Shown here one piece after another: positions 46,857 to 55,290 of a DNA stretch of 64,000 bases. The notes below the pieces were generated by a model. The model was not told the DNA's origin, did no database searches, and was given only the letters and a program-made list of their open reading frames with translations. The stretch covers positions 3,748,501 through 3,812,500 of the forward strand of contig NZ_CP077073.1 in NCBI RefSeq assembly GCF_019139535.1. Reading direction: 5' to 3'. This DNA comes from Pseudomonas muyukensis (GTDB taxonomy: Bacteria > Pseudomonadota > Gammaproteobacteria > Pseudomonadales > Pseudomonadaceae). A program made the translations under genes and the position numbers. The first letter of the stretch is position 1. Every line of letters starts with the position of its first letter.

Positions 46857-47465
46857 TCACAACGGCGAATCCTCAGCCAACCCCCGCAGCAGGCGATACT
46901 CGCGCAACACATTGGGCACATAGCGCTGGGTCTCGGCAAACGGCGGCACCACCCGTCCGCGGCTCAACACCGCATCTGGCCCGGCGTTGTAGGCCGCCAC
47001 GGCCAAGGTGATGTCATTGTCGAACAGTTTCAGCATGCGCTTGAGGTAACGCGCCCCACCGCGCACGTTGGCCTCGGGGTCGAGCACATCCTTGACGCCC
47101 ATCTCCTTGGCCGTGTCCGGCATCAGCTGCATCAGCCCCGCCGCGCCCTTGGCCGAGCGAGCCTTGGGGTTGTAGCCGGACTCGGCCTTGATCAACGCAT
47201 GCAACAGCGCCTGCGGCACATCGCTGGCCAACGCGGCGGCAGCCACCACATCGGCGTAGGGCCGCCCGGTGACCAGTTGCGCATTGACCGGCCCGCCGGC
47301 GATGCCGGCCTCGCTGATCACCCGATCATAGTGCCGTCCTGGCCGATGCACGTTGGACAGCACGAAGCCGCCCTTGCCGTCACGGGAGATGTACACATCG
47401 GCCTGGGCACCCAGCGCCCCCAGCCCCATCACCAGCCCGGCCACTCCCAGGATCAGTCCACGCAT
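46857..47465 (-). CDS. secreted lytic transglycosylase (SLT domain)
   Basis: A 202-residue protein with a signal peptide (MRGLILGVAGLVMGLGALGAQA) and an SLT-type muramidase domain: catalytic Glu in LIKAESGYNPKARSAKGAAG, then LMQLMPDTAKEMGV and AVAAYNAGPDAV. It would cleave peptidoglycan in the periplasm. I start at ATG 47465; the longer frame upstream lacks a signal. It is divergent from gspG-gspF, and such enzymes often open the wall for secretion machines, so a link to that pair is plausible. Confidence 0.9.
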   Translation of the reverse strand: MRGLILGVAGLVMGLGALGAQADVYISRDGKGGFVLSNVHRPGRHYDRVISEAGIAGGPVNAQLVTGRPYADVVAAAALASDVPQALLHALIKAESGYNPKARSAKGAAGLMQLMPDTAKEMGVKDVLDPEANVRGGARYLKRMLKLFDNDITLAVAAYNAGPDAVLSRGRVVPPFAETQRYVPNVLREYRLLRGLAEDSPL

Positions 47466-47650
47466 GTCGGTCGCCTCCACGCCGTGTGCCCCAATGTTGG
47501 GGGAAATGCCCCGCGAAGCCGGGCTCTGAGGCTGTGACGCAAGCAGCGTGCCGCCTGCCATCGCGCCTGCGGCAAGGGCCCGAGGCAGACGTGCACGGCT
47601 GTTGCATGGGGCCTGTTGCGCAAGCCTGCCCACGCACCGGAGGACTCACC

Positions 47651-48076
47651 ATGCAGCGCAACAACCTTGGCCAACGCGGCTTCACCCTGCTCGAACTGTT
47701 GGTGGTGCTGGTGGTGCTCGGCCTGTTGGCCGGCATCGTCGCGCCCAAGTACTTCGCCCAACTGGGCCGTTCCGAGGCCAAGGTGGCGCGGGCGCAGATC
47801 GAAGGGCTGGGCAAGGCCCTGGACCTCTACCGCCTGGAGGTCGGCCACTATCCCAGCAGCGAGCAGGGCCTGCAGGCGCTGGTGGCGGCCCCCAGCGGCG
47901 AGGCACGCTGGTCTGGCCCCTACCTGCAAAAGGCCGTGCCCCAGGACCCTTGGGGACGGCCGTACATCTACAAGCAGCCTGGGGAGAGCGGCGGCGAATA
48001 CGACCTGCTGTCGATGGGCAAGGACGGCCAGCCCGGTGGCGACGGGGAAAACGCCGAGATCACCAGCTGGCAATGA
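47651..48076 (+). CDS. gspG: type II secretion major pseudopilin GspG
   Basis: A 141-residue pseudopilin. The prepilin peptidase site follows a short leader: QRG then FTLLELLVVLVVLGLLAGIV, with Phe at +1 (residue 11) and Glu at +5. The C-terminal domain has the GspG blocks YPSSEQGLQALV, GPYLQKAVPQDPWGRPY and YDLLSMGKDGQPGGDGENAEI, the calcium-binding region of the family. It is followed 11 bp later by gspF. The remaining type II secretion genes are absent from this locus. A prepilin peptidase from elsewhere is needed. Confidence 0.94.
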   Translation: MQRNNLGQRGFTLLELLVVLVVLGLLAGIVAPKYFAQLGRSEAKVARAQIEGLGKALDLYRLEVGHYPSSEQGLQALVAAPSGEARWSGPYLQKAVPQDPWGRPYIYKQPGESGGEYDLLSMGKDGQPGGDGENAEITSWQ

Positions 48077-48087
48077 GGAACCCGACC

Positions 48088-49266
48088 ATGCGCTACCAGC
48101 TCAAGGCCCTGGGCAGCCAGGGCGTGGTGCAACTGCAGGTGGACGCCGAGGACATCGAGCAGGCCCGCCGCCAGGCCGAAGACCAGGGCCTGCGTGTGCT
48201 CAGCGTGCGCCGCCGTGGCCTGGCCTGGCGGCGTCGCGCCATGGCGTTCGACCTGGTGCTGTTCAGCCAGGAGCTGAGCACCCTGCTCAGCGCCGGCCTG
48301 GCGCTGATCGACGCCCTCGAAAGCCTGGCCGAAAAGGCGCCTGACGGCGCCGCGCGCAAGGTCCTCGAGCAACTGGTGCGCCAGCTCTACGAGGGCCGTT
48401 CGCTGTCCCAGGCCCTGGCCCTGCAACCTCGGGTGTTCCCCGCCCTGTACGTGGCCCTGGTGCAGTCCAGCGAGCGCACCGGCGCCCTGGGCGACGCCCT
48501 GGGCCGCTACATCGGCTATCGGCAACGGCTCGACCTGGTGCGCCAGAAGCTGATCGGCGCCTCGGTCTACCCCTTGCTGCTGTTGCTGGTCGGCGGCGGC
48601 GTGGTGCTGTTCCTGCTGGGCTACGTGGTGCCACGCTTCAGCCTGGTGTTCGAGGGCATGGGCAGCGAGCTGCCGTGGCTGTCCCAGGTGCTGATGCAGA
48701 TCGGCCTGTTCCTGCATGCCCAGCAAGTGCCGCTGGGCCTGGGCAGCCTGGCCGCCATCGGCGCCCTGGTCGCTGCGCGCCGCCAGCGCGTCGTCCAGCG
48801 CTGGGCCCACCGCCAGCTGCGGCGCCTGCCGGCCTTGCACCAGCGCCTGGTGATGTACGAGCTGGCGCGGTTCTACCGCTCGCTGGGGATTCTCCTGCAA
48901 GGTGGCATTCCCATCCTCACCGCCTTGGGCATGGCCCGCGGCCTGCTCGGCAGCGCCGGCGCCGAAAGCCTCGAGCAGGCCAGTCGACGGGTCGCCGAGG
49001 GCTTGGCGCTGTCGGATGCGCTGGAAGCCGCGCAACTGGTGACCCCGGTGTCGCTGCGCCTGCTGCGCGCCGGCGAGCAGTCGGGCAACCTGGGGGCAAT
49101 GCTCGAGCGCTGCGCCGACTTCCACGACCAGGAGATCGGGCGCTGGGTGGAATGGTTCGTCAAACTGTTCGAGCCGTTGCTGATGACCTTCATCGGCCTG
49201 CTGATCGGCCTGATCGTGATCCTGATGTACATGCCGATCTTCGAACTGGCGTCGAGCATCCATTGA
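48088..49266 (+). CDS. gspF: type II secretion inner-membrane protein GspF
   Basis: A 392-residue platform protein with two T2SSF domains (about 55-178 and 258-380) and three membrane helices (about 158-185, 208-228, 365-388). Blocks LFSQELSTLLSAGLALIDAL and RFYRSLGILLQGGIPILTAL are the paired repeats of the family. It normally works with the ATPase GspE and the GspL/M proteins, none of which is encoded nearby. An alternative is a PilC-like role, but pairing with GspG favours type II secretion. Confidence 0.93.
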   Translation: MRYQLKALGSQGVVQLQVDAEDIEQARRQAEDQGLRVLSVRRRGLAWRRRAMAFDLVLFSQELSTLLSAGLALIDALESLAEKAPDGAARKVLEQLVRQLYEGRSLSQALALQPRVFPALYVALVQSSERTGALGDALGRYIGYRQRLDLVRQKLIGASVYPLLLLLVGGGVVLFLLGYVVPRFSLVFEGMGSELPWLSQVLMQIGLFLHAQQVPLGLGSLAAIGALVAARRQRVVQRWAHRQLRRLPALHQRLVMYELARFYRSLGILLQGGIPILTALGMARGLLGSAGAESLEQASRRVAEGLALSDALEAAQLVTPVSLRLLRAGEQSGNLGAMLERCADFHDQEIGRWVEWFVKLFEPLLMTFIGLLIGLIVILMYMPIFELASSIH

Positions 49267-49333
49267 ACAACGGTAGCAACTGGCCATGCGCTTGGCTTAG
49301 CATGGTACGTTTTGCCGCCGAGAGCGCCTGCCC

Positions 49334-50488
49334 GTGTCGCTGAGCTTGCCGACCCTGATCCTGGTCGCTGTATTCATCTTCGCCCTGATGGGCATCCTCA
49401 CCCTGCACGCCTGGCGGCGCTGCGCCAGCGACCCGAGCCTGGGCTACCTAGGGGCGATGCTGCTGACCTCGGGGCTGGGGGTGGGCCTGATCGCCCTGCG
49501 TGGCCTGGGTATCGACTACCTGGCCCTGGTGCTGGGCAATATCGTCCTGCTGACCGGCGCCGGCCTGGGCTGGACCGCCATGCGCGTGTTCGGCGGGCGC
49601 CGTCCGCACTGGCCGCTGCTGCTGGCCGGTGCGCTGTTCTGGTGGTTGTTCAGCCTGTGGCCAGGTTTTACCGCCGACCTCGGCCTGCGGGTGAGGCTGT
49701 ATTCGCTGCTGACCCTGGGCTATACCCTGCTCTGCCTGCGCGAGTTGTGGCGACCGCGGGTGCGCCTGCAGGTGTCGTACACCCCGGCGCTGATCCTGAC
49801 TGCCCTGCATGCCTCGATCTACCTGCTGCGCGCGCTGATCGACGATGGCCTGGCCCTGGACCAGGCGATCAACAACGGCGGCCCACGCCCGGCGTTCTTT
49901 GCCTTGATCCTGTTCGAGTCGATGCTGTTCGCCATCGGCATTTCCTACATCACCCTGGCGATGGTCCGCGAACGCGCCGAAATCCAGCTGCGCGCCGCGG
50001 CCTACAGCGACCCGCTGACCGGCATCGACAACCGCCGGGCGTTCATGGAACGCGGCGGCCAACTGCTGCGCGACTGCACCGCGCGGCGCGAGCCGGTGGC
50101 CTTGCTCCTGTGCGACCTGGACCACTTCAAGCGGATCAACGACCAGTTCGGCCACCCGATGGGCGACCAGGTGCTGCTGGCGTTCGCCAGCGAGACCGGC
50201 CGGCACTTGCGCCGTGGCGACCTGTTCGCGCGCATTGGCGGCGAAGAGTTCGCCTGCCTGCTGCGCAGCAGCGACGCAGCCGCCGCCGAGGCGGTGGCGC
50301 AACGCATCTGTGCCGGGTTCGCCAGCCTGCCACTGCTGGAGCCGGGCATGCTCGGGGTCAGCATCGGCATCGTCAGTCGCCCGGCGGGGGAATGCGAGCT
50401 GTCGCGCTTGCTGTCGATGGGCGACCACGCCTTGTATGCGGCCAAGCAGCAAGGGCGTGGCCGGGTGTTGCAGTACGGCGTCGCCTGA
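49334..50488 (+). CDS. membrane-bound diguanylate cyclase with I-site
   Basis: A 384-residue protein with six or seven N-terminal membrane helices (to about residue 210) and a C-terminal GGDEF domain (about 220-380). The active motif is ARIGGEEF, and an inhibitory RxxD site, RRGD, lies exactly five residues before GGEEF, so product inhibition by c-di-GMP is expected. The substrate loop is DLDHFKRINDQFGHPMGD. The start is GTG 49334, 67 bp after gspF. It converges on the recombinase gene with 15 bp between stops. The sensed signal is unknown. Confidence 0.9.
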   Translation: MSLSLPTLILVAVFIFALMGILTLHAWRRCASDPSLGYLGAMLLTSGLGVGLIALRGLGIDYLALVLGNIVLLTGAGLGWTAMRVFGGRRPHWPLLLAGALFWWLFSLWPGFTADLGLRVRLYSLLTLGYTLLCLRELWRPRVRLQVSYTPALILTALHASIYLLRALIDDGLALDQAINNGGPRPAFFALILFESMLFAIGISYITLAMVRERAEIQLRAAAYSDPLTGIDNRRAFMERGGQLLRDCTARREPVALLLCDLDHFKRINDQFGHPMGDQVLLAFASETGRHLRRGDLFARIGGEEFACLLRSSDAAAAEAVAQRICAGFASLPLLEPGMLGVSIGIVSRPAGECELSRLLSMGDHALYAAKQQGRGRVLQYGVA

Positions 50489-50503
50489 TAGCGTCCCACC
50501 GGC

Positions 50504-51526
50504 TCAGTAGTCGAACCGCTCCAGCGCCCGGCGCCGCTCGTTGTCGTCGCGCCGGTCATACCCGGCGGTGGTCTGGATATTGGCGTGGTGCGCCAGTTTC
50601 TGCGCGATCGACAGGTCGTGCTCCTCGATCACCCGGGTGATGAACGCCCGGCGAAAGTCATGGGGCATGATCTTCGCCCCTACCTGCGCCCCGCGCTGGC
50701 GGGCAATGTAGTAGATGGCGTGCTTGGTGATGCGCGCCCGGGTGATATGGCTGCCGCGGCGGATACGGTTGAACAGGAAGCTGTCGTCGCGCTCGCCCGC
50801 CGGCAGCTGCTGGCGCCGCAGGTCGAGCCAGGCCTGGAGCTTTTCGAAGGCCCAGGCCGGGGCATACTTGAGCAACTGCCGATTGCCCTTGGCCAGCACC
50901 TGGATACTGCGTTCCTGGAAATCCACCTGGGCCAGGTCCACGTCCACCGACTCCGACTTGCGCATGCCGGTGCCATACAACAGCGCCAGGATCGCCGCAT
51001 CGCGCACACCCTGCGGCCGCGGATCGGCGGCGCAGACGTCCATCAGCTCGCGGATCAGGCTGCGCCGCAGATTGCGGCCCGCGGGCAGGCGGCTGCCACT
51101 GGCCGGCTTGATCTCGCGGATCTTCAGCAGCTGCTCATGCTCGATCAGGCCTTGGCGCCAGGCCTCGTTCATCACCCCGCGCACGGCATTGACGTACAGC
51201 GACGAGGTGTTGGGGGCATAGCCATCGGCGCGCAAGGCCGCCACCAGGGCAACCACATGGCCTGGCTCGAGGTGATGCCAGGGCACCTCGGCGATGTCGC
51301 AGTCGACGAACCCCAGGCGATCGGCGGCATCCTGGAGGATATAGCGCATGGTCAACTGGCTGGATGGCGCCAGGCGGGCAAGGTATTGCAACAACGGGTT
51401 GCGCAGAAGCTCGGTCACAACGGGATCCTGTAGCGAAGCAACCTGGCCAGGTTGAGCCAAGGTCGCGCAAAGCGAGTCTAAATGACACCAATCAAAGTCC
51501 AAAAGACTACATAAAACTAGAGTCAT
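50504..51526 (-). CDS. stand-alone tyrosine recombinase / integrase
   Basis: A 340-residue site-specific recombinase. The N-terminal core-binding domain covers about 40-145. The catalytic domain retains the conserved residues: Arg in LYGTGMRKSE, HxxR in MPHDFRRAF, His in KLAHHANIQ and the nucleophile Tyr in TTAGYDRRDD. It is not next to an excisionase, attachment site, tRNA or phage gene, so it seems to act outside a mobile island. XerC-like resolution or a chromosomal inversion are possible roles; none is shown. Its ATG lies within a 15-bp palindrome. Confidence 0.88.
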   Translation of the reverse strand: MTLVLCSLLDFDWCHLDSLCATLAQPGQVASLQDPVVTELLRNPLLQYLARLAPSSQLTMRYILQDAADRLGFVDCDIAEVPWHHLEPGHVVALVAALRADGYAPNTSSLYVNAVRGVMNEAWRQGLIEHEQLLKIREIKPASGSRLPAGRNLRRSLIRELMDVCAADPRPQGVRDAAILALLYGTGMRKSESVDVDLAQVDFQERSIQVLAKGNRQLLKYAPAWAFEKLQAWLDLRRQQLPAGERDDSFLFNRIRRGSHITRARITKHAIYYIARQRGAQVGAKIMPHDFRRAFITRVIEEHDLSIAQKLAHHANIQTTAGYDRRDDNERRRALERFDY

Positions 51527-51534
51527 AATGACTC
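51520..51534. promoter_or_regulatory. 15-bp palindrome over the recombinase start codon
   Basis: GAGTCATAATGACTC is a perfect inverted repeat of seven bases around one central base, and the recombinase ATG (51526-51524 on the minus strand) lies inside it. It may be an autoregulatory operator or a recombinase contact. Confidence 0.5.
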
Positions 51535-51631
51535 ATGACAGTGCCATCACCCTGATATACAAGGGCTTTGCCGGTGGCACGGTTCGTGATGGTACCCCAT
51601 TCAACCTTTCTGATCGAACCAAGGTCCCGCC

Positions 51632-52813
51632 ATGCTCGTCCAGCCCGTTACCGCTCGTCCGCGCCAGGCACTCTGGGCGCTGGGTTTTCGCCCATTCTTC
51701 CTCGGCGGCAGTCTGTTCGCCGTGCTCGCCCTGCTGCTGTGGGGCGGAGTACTGGCCGGCGCGCTGCAACCCGAGCCGCCCGGCGGCATGCTGGCCTGGC
51801 ACCGCCACGAGATGCTGTTCGGCTTCGCCGCCGCGATCATCGCCGGCTTCCTGCTGACCGCGGTGCAGAACTGGAGCGGCATCCCCGGCCTTAGCGGCCG
51901 GCCGTTGCAGGGGTTGTTCCTGCTCTGGCTGCTGGGCCGGGCCAGCTGGTTCCTGCCCTTGCCGGCCTGGCTGGTGCTGCTGCTCCAGGGTGCCTTCCTG
52001 CCCCTGGTGGCCGTGGCCCTGGCCCGCCCGATCATCCAGCGGCGCCTGCGCAACAATTACCCCATCGTCGTCCTGGTGCTGCTGATCGCCACCTGCCAGT
52101 GGCTGACCCTGGCCGGTTGGCTGAACCACAACGAGCAGTGGCAACGCCGCGGCGTGCTCGCCGGGCTGTGGTTGGTGGCGGCGATGATGAGCATGCTGGG
52201 CGGCCGGGTGATCCCGTTCTTCACCCGGCGCGGCCTGGGCAACATGAGCCCGACGCCGGCCCGGCCCTGGCTGGACCGCGCCTGCCTGGCCGCCAGCGTG
52301 GCGTTGCCGCTCAGCTATGTACTCGGCCTTGGCGACCAGCCACACCCGGCGCTGGCCCCGCTGTTCGCTGGCCTGGCGCTGCTGCATGGCACGCGCCTGG
52401 TGCTGTGGCATGACCGCGGCCTGTGGCGGGTACCGCTGCTGTGGTCGCTGCACCTGGCCTACGCCTGGCTGATCCCGGCCTGCCTGGGCCTGGCCTTGTG
52501 GCATGCCGGGGTGGCGATCAACCCGAGCCTGGCGGCCCATGCCCTGAGCGTGGGCGCCATGAGCGGATTGATCGTGGCAATGATGGCGCGGGTCAGCCTG
52601 GGCCACACCGGGCGCCCCCTGCAAGTGCCGCGCAGCATGGCCTGGGCGTTTGCGCTGATCCAGCTGGCGGCGCTGGCCCGGGTGCTGGTGGCGCCGTTCA
52701 CGCCGCTGGGACTGGGGTTGTCGGTGTTGTTCGGCAGTGGCGCGCTGCTGCTGTTCCTGTGGCATTACCTGCCGATCCTGGCCCGGCCACGGGTGGATGG
52801 CATGCCGGGTTGA
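51632..52813 (+). CDS. NnrS family heme-copper membrane protein
   Basis: A 393-residue inner-membrane protein with about twelve hydrophobic segments, the NnrS fold. Family blocks include [40 protein letters not shown] and [15 protein letters not shown], with conserved His and Arg near the heme. NnrS proteins accompany nitric oxide metabolism and protect against nitrosative stress in several bacteria. No denitrification genes are seen here. Start ATG 51632; a weak ribosome-binding site precedes it. A REP copy follows downstream. Confidence 0.9.
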   Translation: MLVQPVTARPRQALWALGFRPFFLGGSLFAVLALLLWGGVLAGALQPEPPGGMLAWHRHEMLFGFAAAIIAGFLLTAVQNWSGIPGLSGRPLQGLFLLWLLGRASWFLPLPAWLVLLLQGAFLPLVAVALARPIIQRRLRNNYPIVVLVLLIATCQWLTLAGWLNHNEQWQRRGVLAGLWLVAAMMSMLGGRVIPFFTRRGLGNMSPTPARPWLDRACLAASVALPLSYVLGLGDQPHPALAPLFAGLALLHGTRLVLWHDRGLWRVPLLWSLHLAYAWLIPACLGLALWHAGVAINPSLAAHALSVGAMSGLIVAMMARVSLGHTGRPLQVPRSMAWAFALIQLAALARVLVAPFTPLGLGLSVLFGSGALLLFLWHYLPILARPRVDGMPG

Positions 52814-52842
52814 ACCCGAGTAGCGCAATCTGCCGGAGTCAT

Positions 52843-52871
52843 TGTAGGAGCCAGCCTTGCTGGCGAAGCAG
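52843..52871. repeat. single REP copy of the 108-bp-array family
   Basis: TGTAGGAGCCAGCCTTGCTGGCGAAGCAGG matches the REP half of the array units at 37848 and 59692. It lies between NnrS and the DUF1345 gene and lacks the inverted partner. Confidence 0.8.
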
Positions 52872-52926
52872 GCAGCGCCAAGGCCATGGTCTACAGTTGC
52901 ACAGACGCCCCCGGCAACGAGGCAGC

Positions 52927-53574
52927 ATGGCTTTCCTTCGACTCACCCGTACCCATCCGCGCCTGAGCTTCGCCACCCTGGCCGGCTTGCTCGGCGGCTG
53001 GCTGATCCCTGCCGACGACACCGTGCAGCGCATCCTCGCCGGCTGGAACCTCGGCGTCTGGCTGTACTTGCTGATGGTGCTGTGGCTGAGCCTGCGGGCC
53101 AGCGCCGGGCAAGTGCGCAAGGTCGCCCGCCTGGAGGACGAGAATGCCGGCCTGGTGTTGATCACCGTGTGCGTCTCGGCCATCGCCAGCCTCGCCGCGG
53201 TCACCCTGCAACTGGTCTCCAGCCGTGGCCTCGAAGGCAGCGCGCTGGCCCTGCACTACCTGTATACCGGGCTGACGGTGGCAGGCTCGTGGCTGCTGAT
53301 CGGCTGCATCTTCAGCCTGCACTACGCCCGGCTGTTCTACACCGGCGACCGCCACGAACCGCCGCTGCGCTTCGCCGACGGCGAACGCAACCCCGACTAC
53401 TGGGACTTCCACTACTTCGCGTTCACCATCAGCGTCGCGGTGCAAACCTCCGATATCGGCGTCGCCGGCCGGGCCATGCGCCGGGTGGTGCTGGCGCATT
53501 CACTGGTAGGTTTCGTGTTCAACACGGCGATTCTCGGCTTCACCATCAATATCGCCGCCGGCCTGCTCAATTAA
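52927..53574 (+). CDS. DUF1345 integral membrane protein
   Basis: A 215-residue protein with about five membrane helices and the DUF1345 signature [20 protein letters not shown] near residues 158-177. The N-terminus is [20 protein letters not shown]. The start ATG 52927 fits the family; the long frame upstream in another phase does not. Function is unknown; the family is common in Pseudomonas. Its 3' end overlaps the convergent AruH-like gene by 75 bp, unusually long for convergent genes. Confidence 0.88.
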   Translation: MAFLRLTRTHPRLSFATLAGLLGGWLIPADDTVQRILAGWNLGVWLYLLMVLWLSLRASAGQVRKVARLEDENAGLVLITVCVSAIASLAAVTLQLVSSRGLEGSALALHYLYTGLTVAGSWLLIGCIFSLHYARLFYTGDRHEPPLRFADGERNPDYWDFHYFAFTISVAVQTSDIGVAGRAMRRVVLAHSLVGFVFNTAILGFTINIAAGLLN

Positions 53575-54729
53575 CGCGCGTTGCGCACACGCCGCAATGC
53601 GCCGGCAGACCACCTCCAACGCCTCGACCGCCAGTACCAGCCCCAGCCTTACATGCCCCGCCGCGCTTGGGCCAAAGGCGTCGCCGGGCAGCAGCGCCAC
53701 GCCCTCCTCGTCCAGCAGGCGCTGGGCGAAGGCCTGGGCGCCGAGCCCGGTGCCACGGATATCGAGCATCACGAACATGCCGCCCGCCGGTCGATGGGCG
53801 CGCACCCCTGGGCACGCTTCGAGCAAGGCGCACACGCGGTCGCGTCGCTGCCGATACGCCGTGCGCATCTGCCGCACCTGCGGCCCTGCCTGCGCCAAAG
53901 CTACGCAGGCCGCCTGCATGACGAACTCCGGCAGGCCGAACAACATGGCCATGACCAGGTTGCCCAGGTGCTCAGCCAGCGCGGGCGGGCCAATCACCCA
54001 GCCGACCCGCCAACCGCTCATGGCGTGGGACTTGGACAGGCTGTCGATGACCACGCAGCGCTCGGCCATGCCGGGCAGGTTCAGCGGGTCAGGCGCCTCG
54101 CCATCGTGCAGCAAGCCCCGATAGACCTCGTCGCATACCAACCACAGGTCATGGGCCTGGCACAGCTCGGCCAATTGCCCGAGCGCCACGGCATCGATGG
54201 CCGAGCCGGTGGGATTGTGCGGGCTGTTGAGCAGCAACCCGCGGGTACGCGGCGTGATGGCCCGCGCCACGGCCTGCGGATCCAGGCGAAAGCCGGTTTG
54301 CGCCGGCATCGGCACCTGCACCGGCCGAGCGCCACAGGCGCCAAGCACGGCGTGGTAGGTCACGTACATGGGCTCGACGACGATCACCTCGTCACCGGGC
54401 TCGAACAGGCACTGGCAGGTGGCATACAGGGCGCATTGGGCCCCGGCGGTCACCACCACCTGCCGCGGGTCCAGCGCCAGGCCTCTGTGACGCACGATGG
54501 CCTGGCGCAAGGCCAGGCTGCCGCGCACATCGCTGTAGTGGGTCTCCCCTCGGCGCAGGCTGGCCACGGCAGCCTCGACCACCGGGACCGGGGTGTCGAA
54601 ATCCGGGTCGCCCACCGACAGCAGGAATACCTCGCGTCCCTGCTCACGCAGGGCCAGGGCCTGGTAGTGGATATCCCAGGCCGCGGTGGCATCGTCCGCA
54701 ATCCGTTGGGTGAGCGTGGAAAATCGCAT
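53500..54729 (-). CDS. aruH: AruH-like PLP aminotransferase (arginine:pyruvate transaminase type)
   Basis: A 409-residue class I/II aminotransferase. PLP-binding blocks are [31 protein letters not shown] and the Schiff-base Lys in [17 protein letters not shown]. The N-terminus [20 protein letters not shown] and the blocks [14 protein letters not shown] and [18 protein letters not shown] closely resemble AruH of P. aeruginosa, which opens the arginine transaminase pathway. Other aru genes are not next to it, so the substrate is not certain. I start at ATG 54729. The C-terminal 75 bp overlap the DUF1345 gene, and the tail is longer than that of AruH. Confidence 0.8.
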   Translation of the reverse strand: MRFSTLTQRIADDATAAWDIHYQALALREQGREVFLLSVGDPDFDTPVPVVEAAVASLRRGETHYSDVRGSLALRQAIVRHRGLALDPRQVVVTAGAQCALYATCQCLFEPGDEVIVVEPMYVTYHAVLGACGARPVQVPMPAQTGFRLDPQAVARAITPRTRGLLLNSPHNPTGSAIDAVALGQLAELCQAHDLWLVCDEVYRGLLHDGEAPDPLNLPGMAERCVVIDSLSKSHAMSGWRVGWVIGPPALAEHLGNLVMAMLFGLPEFVMQAACVALAQAGPQVRQMRTAYRQRRDRVCALLEACPGVRAHRPAGGMFVMLDIRGTGLGAQAFAQRLLDEEGVALLPGDAFGPSAAGHVRLGLVLAVEALEVVCRRIAACAQRALIEQAGGDIDGEAENRRVEHETYQ

Positions 54730-54867
54730 GGCTGCCTCCCTGTCTGCCCGCTCGGCACCGCTGGTCCGAAAAGCGCTGCCGGTAACCATAGCAGAGCAAC
54801 ATCCCTTGCCCGCCTTCGGCCCTAGGGGAAAACGTTTGCCCTGGCCAATGGCCGCCAGCCGGTCGGC

Positions 54868-54885
54868 ATGACAAGACTGTGACAA
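54868..54885 (-). promoter_or_regulatory. possible Pho-box-like direct repeat upstream of aruH-like gene
   Basis: On the minus strand TTGTCACAGTCTTGTCAT carries two TTGTCA hexamers 11 bases apart, resembling a PhoB box (CTGTCAT spaced by 11). It lies about 139 bp before the transaminase start. Single, imperfect match; low confidence. Confidence 0.28.
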
Positions 54886-54916
54886 CCGTCATGCATTAGT
54901 ACATTTGCCATATTTT

Positions 54917-54961
54917 CCAGGGAACACTGCCATGGCAGGTGCTATGTTTAGGTTCCCATGG
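54917..54961. promoter_or_regulatory. nested inverted repeats upstream of DUF1652 gene
   Basis: CTGCCATGGCAG (54927-54938) is a perfect palindrome and is enclosed by GGGAAC (54920) and GTTCCC (54952), with CCA and TGG extending the outer pair. It lies about 66-110 bp before the DUF1652 start and could be an operator or a 5' hairpin. Confidence 0.35.
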
Positions 54962-55026
54962 CCAGGATGGCCACACTGGCATCACTGCGCACTCACCGCG
55001 TTCAGGACACGAACAAGGAGGCTGGC

Positions 55027-55290
55027 ATGAACAAGATGACGTTCCCCAACGCCTGCCAGGTGATGCGTTGGCATTTCCATCCGCTGGGCTTCGAAGCCAG
55101 CATGGATGCGCCACGCAGCATGGTCGCCCGGCTGTTCGACCGGGCCACTGGCGAAACCCTGCTGGCAGTGGCCGGCATTCCCTGCGCCACGGTCATGCCC
55201 GCGGCCGATGTCGAGCGGATCATCGAGGCGCTCGAAGCCGAGATGGACACCTTCGACCTGCTCGCCAGCCCGCTGCGCAGCGCGATTTAA
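55027..55290 (+). CDS. DUF1652 small protein
   Basis: An 87-residue protein of the Pseudomonas-restricted DUF1652 family, recognised by CQVMRWHFHPLGFEASMDAP and GETLLAVAGIPC. No signal or membrane segment. An AGGAGG site 6 bp before ATG 55027 is strong. Its stop overlaps the last bases of the convergent MucR-like gene by four bases. Function is unknown. Confidence 0.88.
   Translation: MNKMTFPNACQVMRWHFHPLGFEASMDAPRSMVARLFDRATGETLLAVAGIPCATVMPAADVERIIEALEAEMDTFDLLASPLRSAI

Noticed and set aside
50504..53574. Genomic island or prophage marked by the recombinase
   Set aside because: No tRNA target, direct repeats, phage genes or compositional shift were seen on either side; neighbouring genes look like ordinary chromosome.
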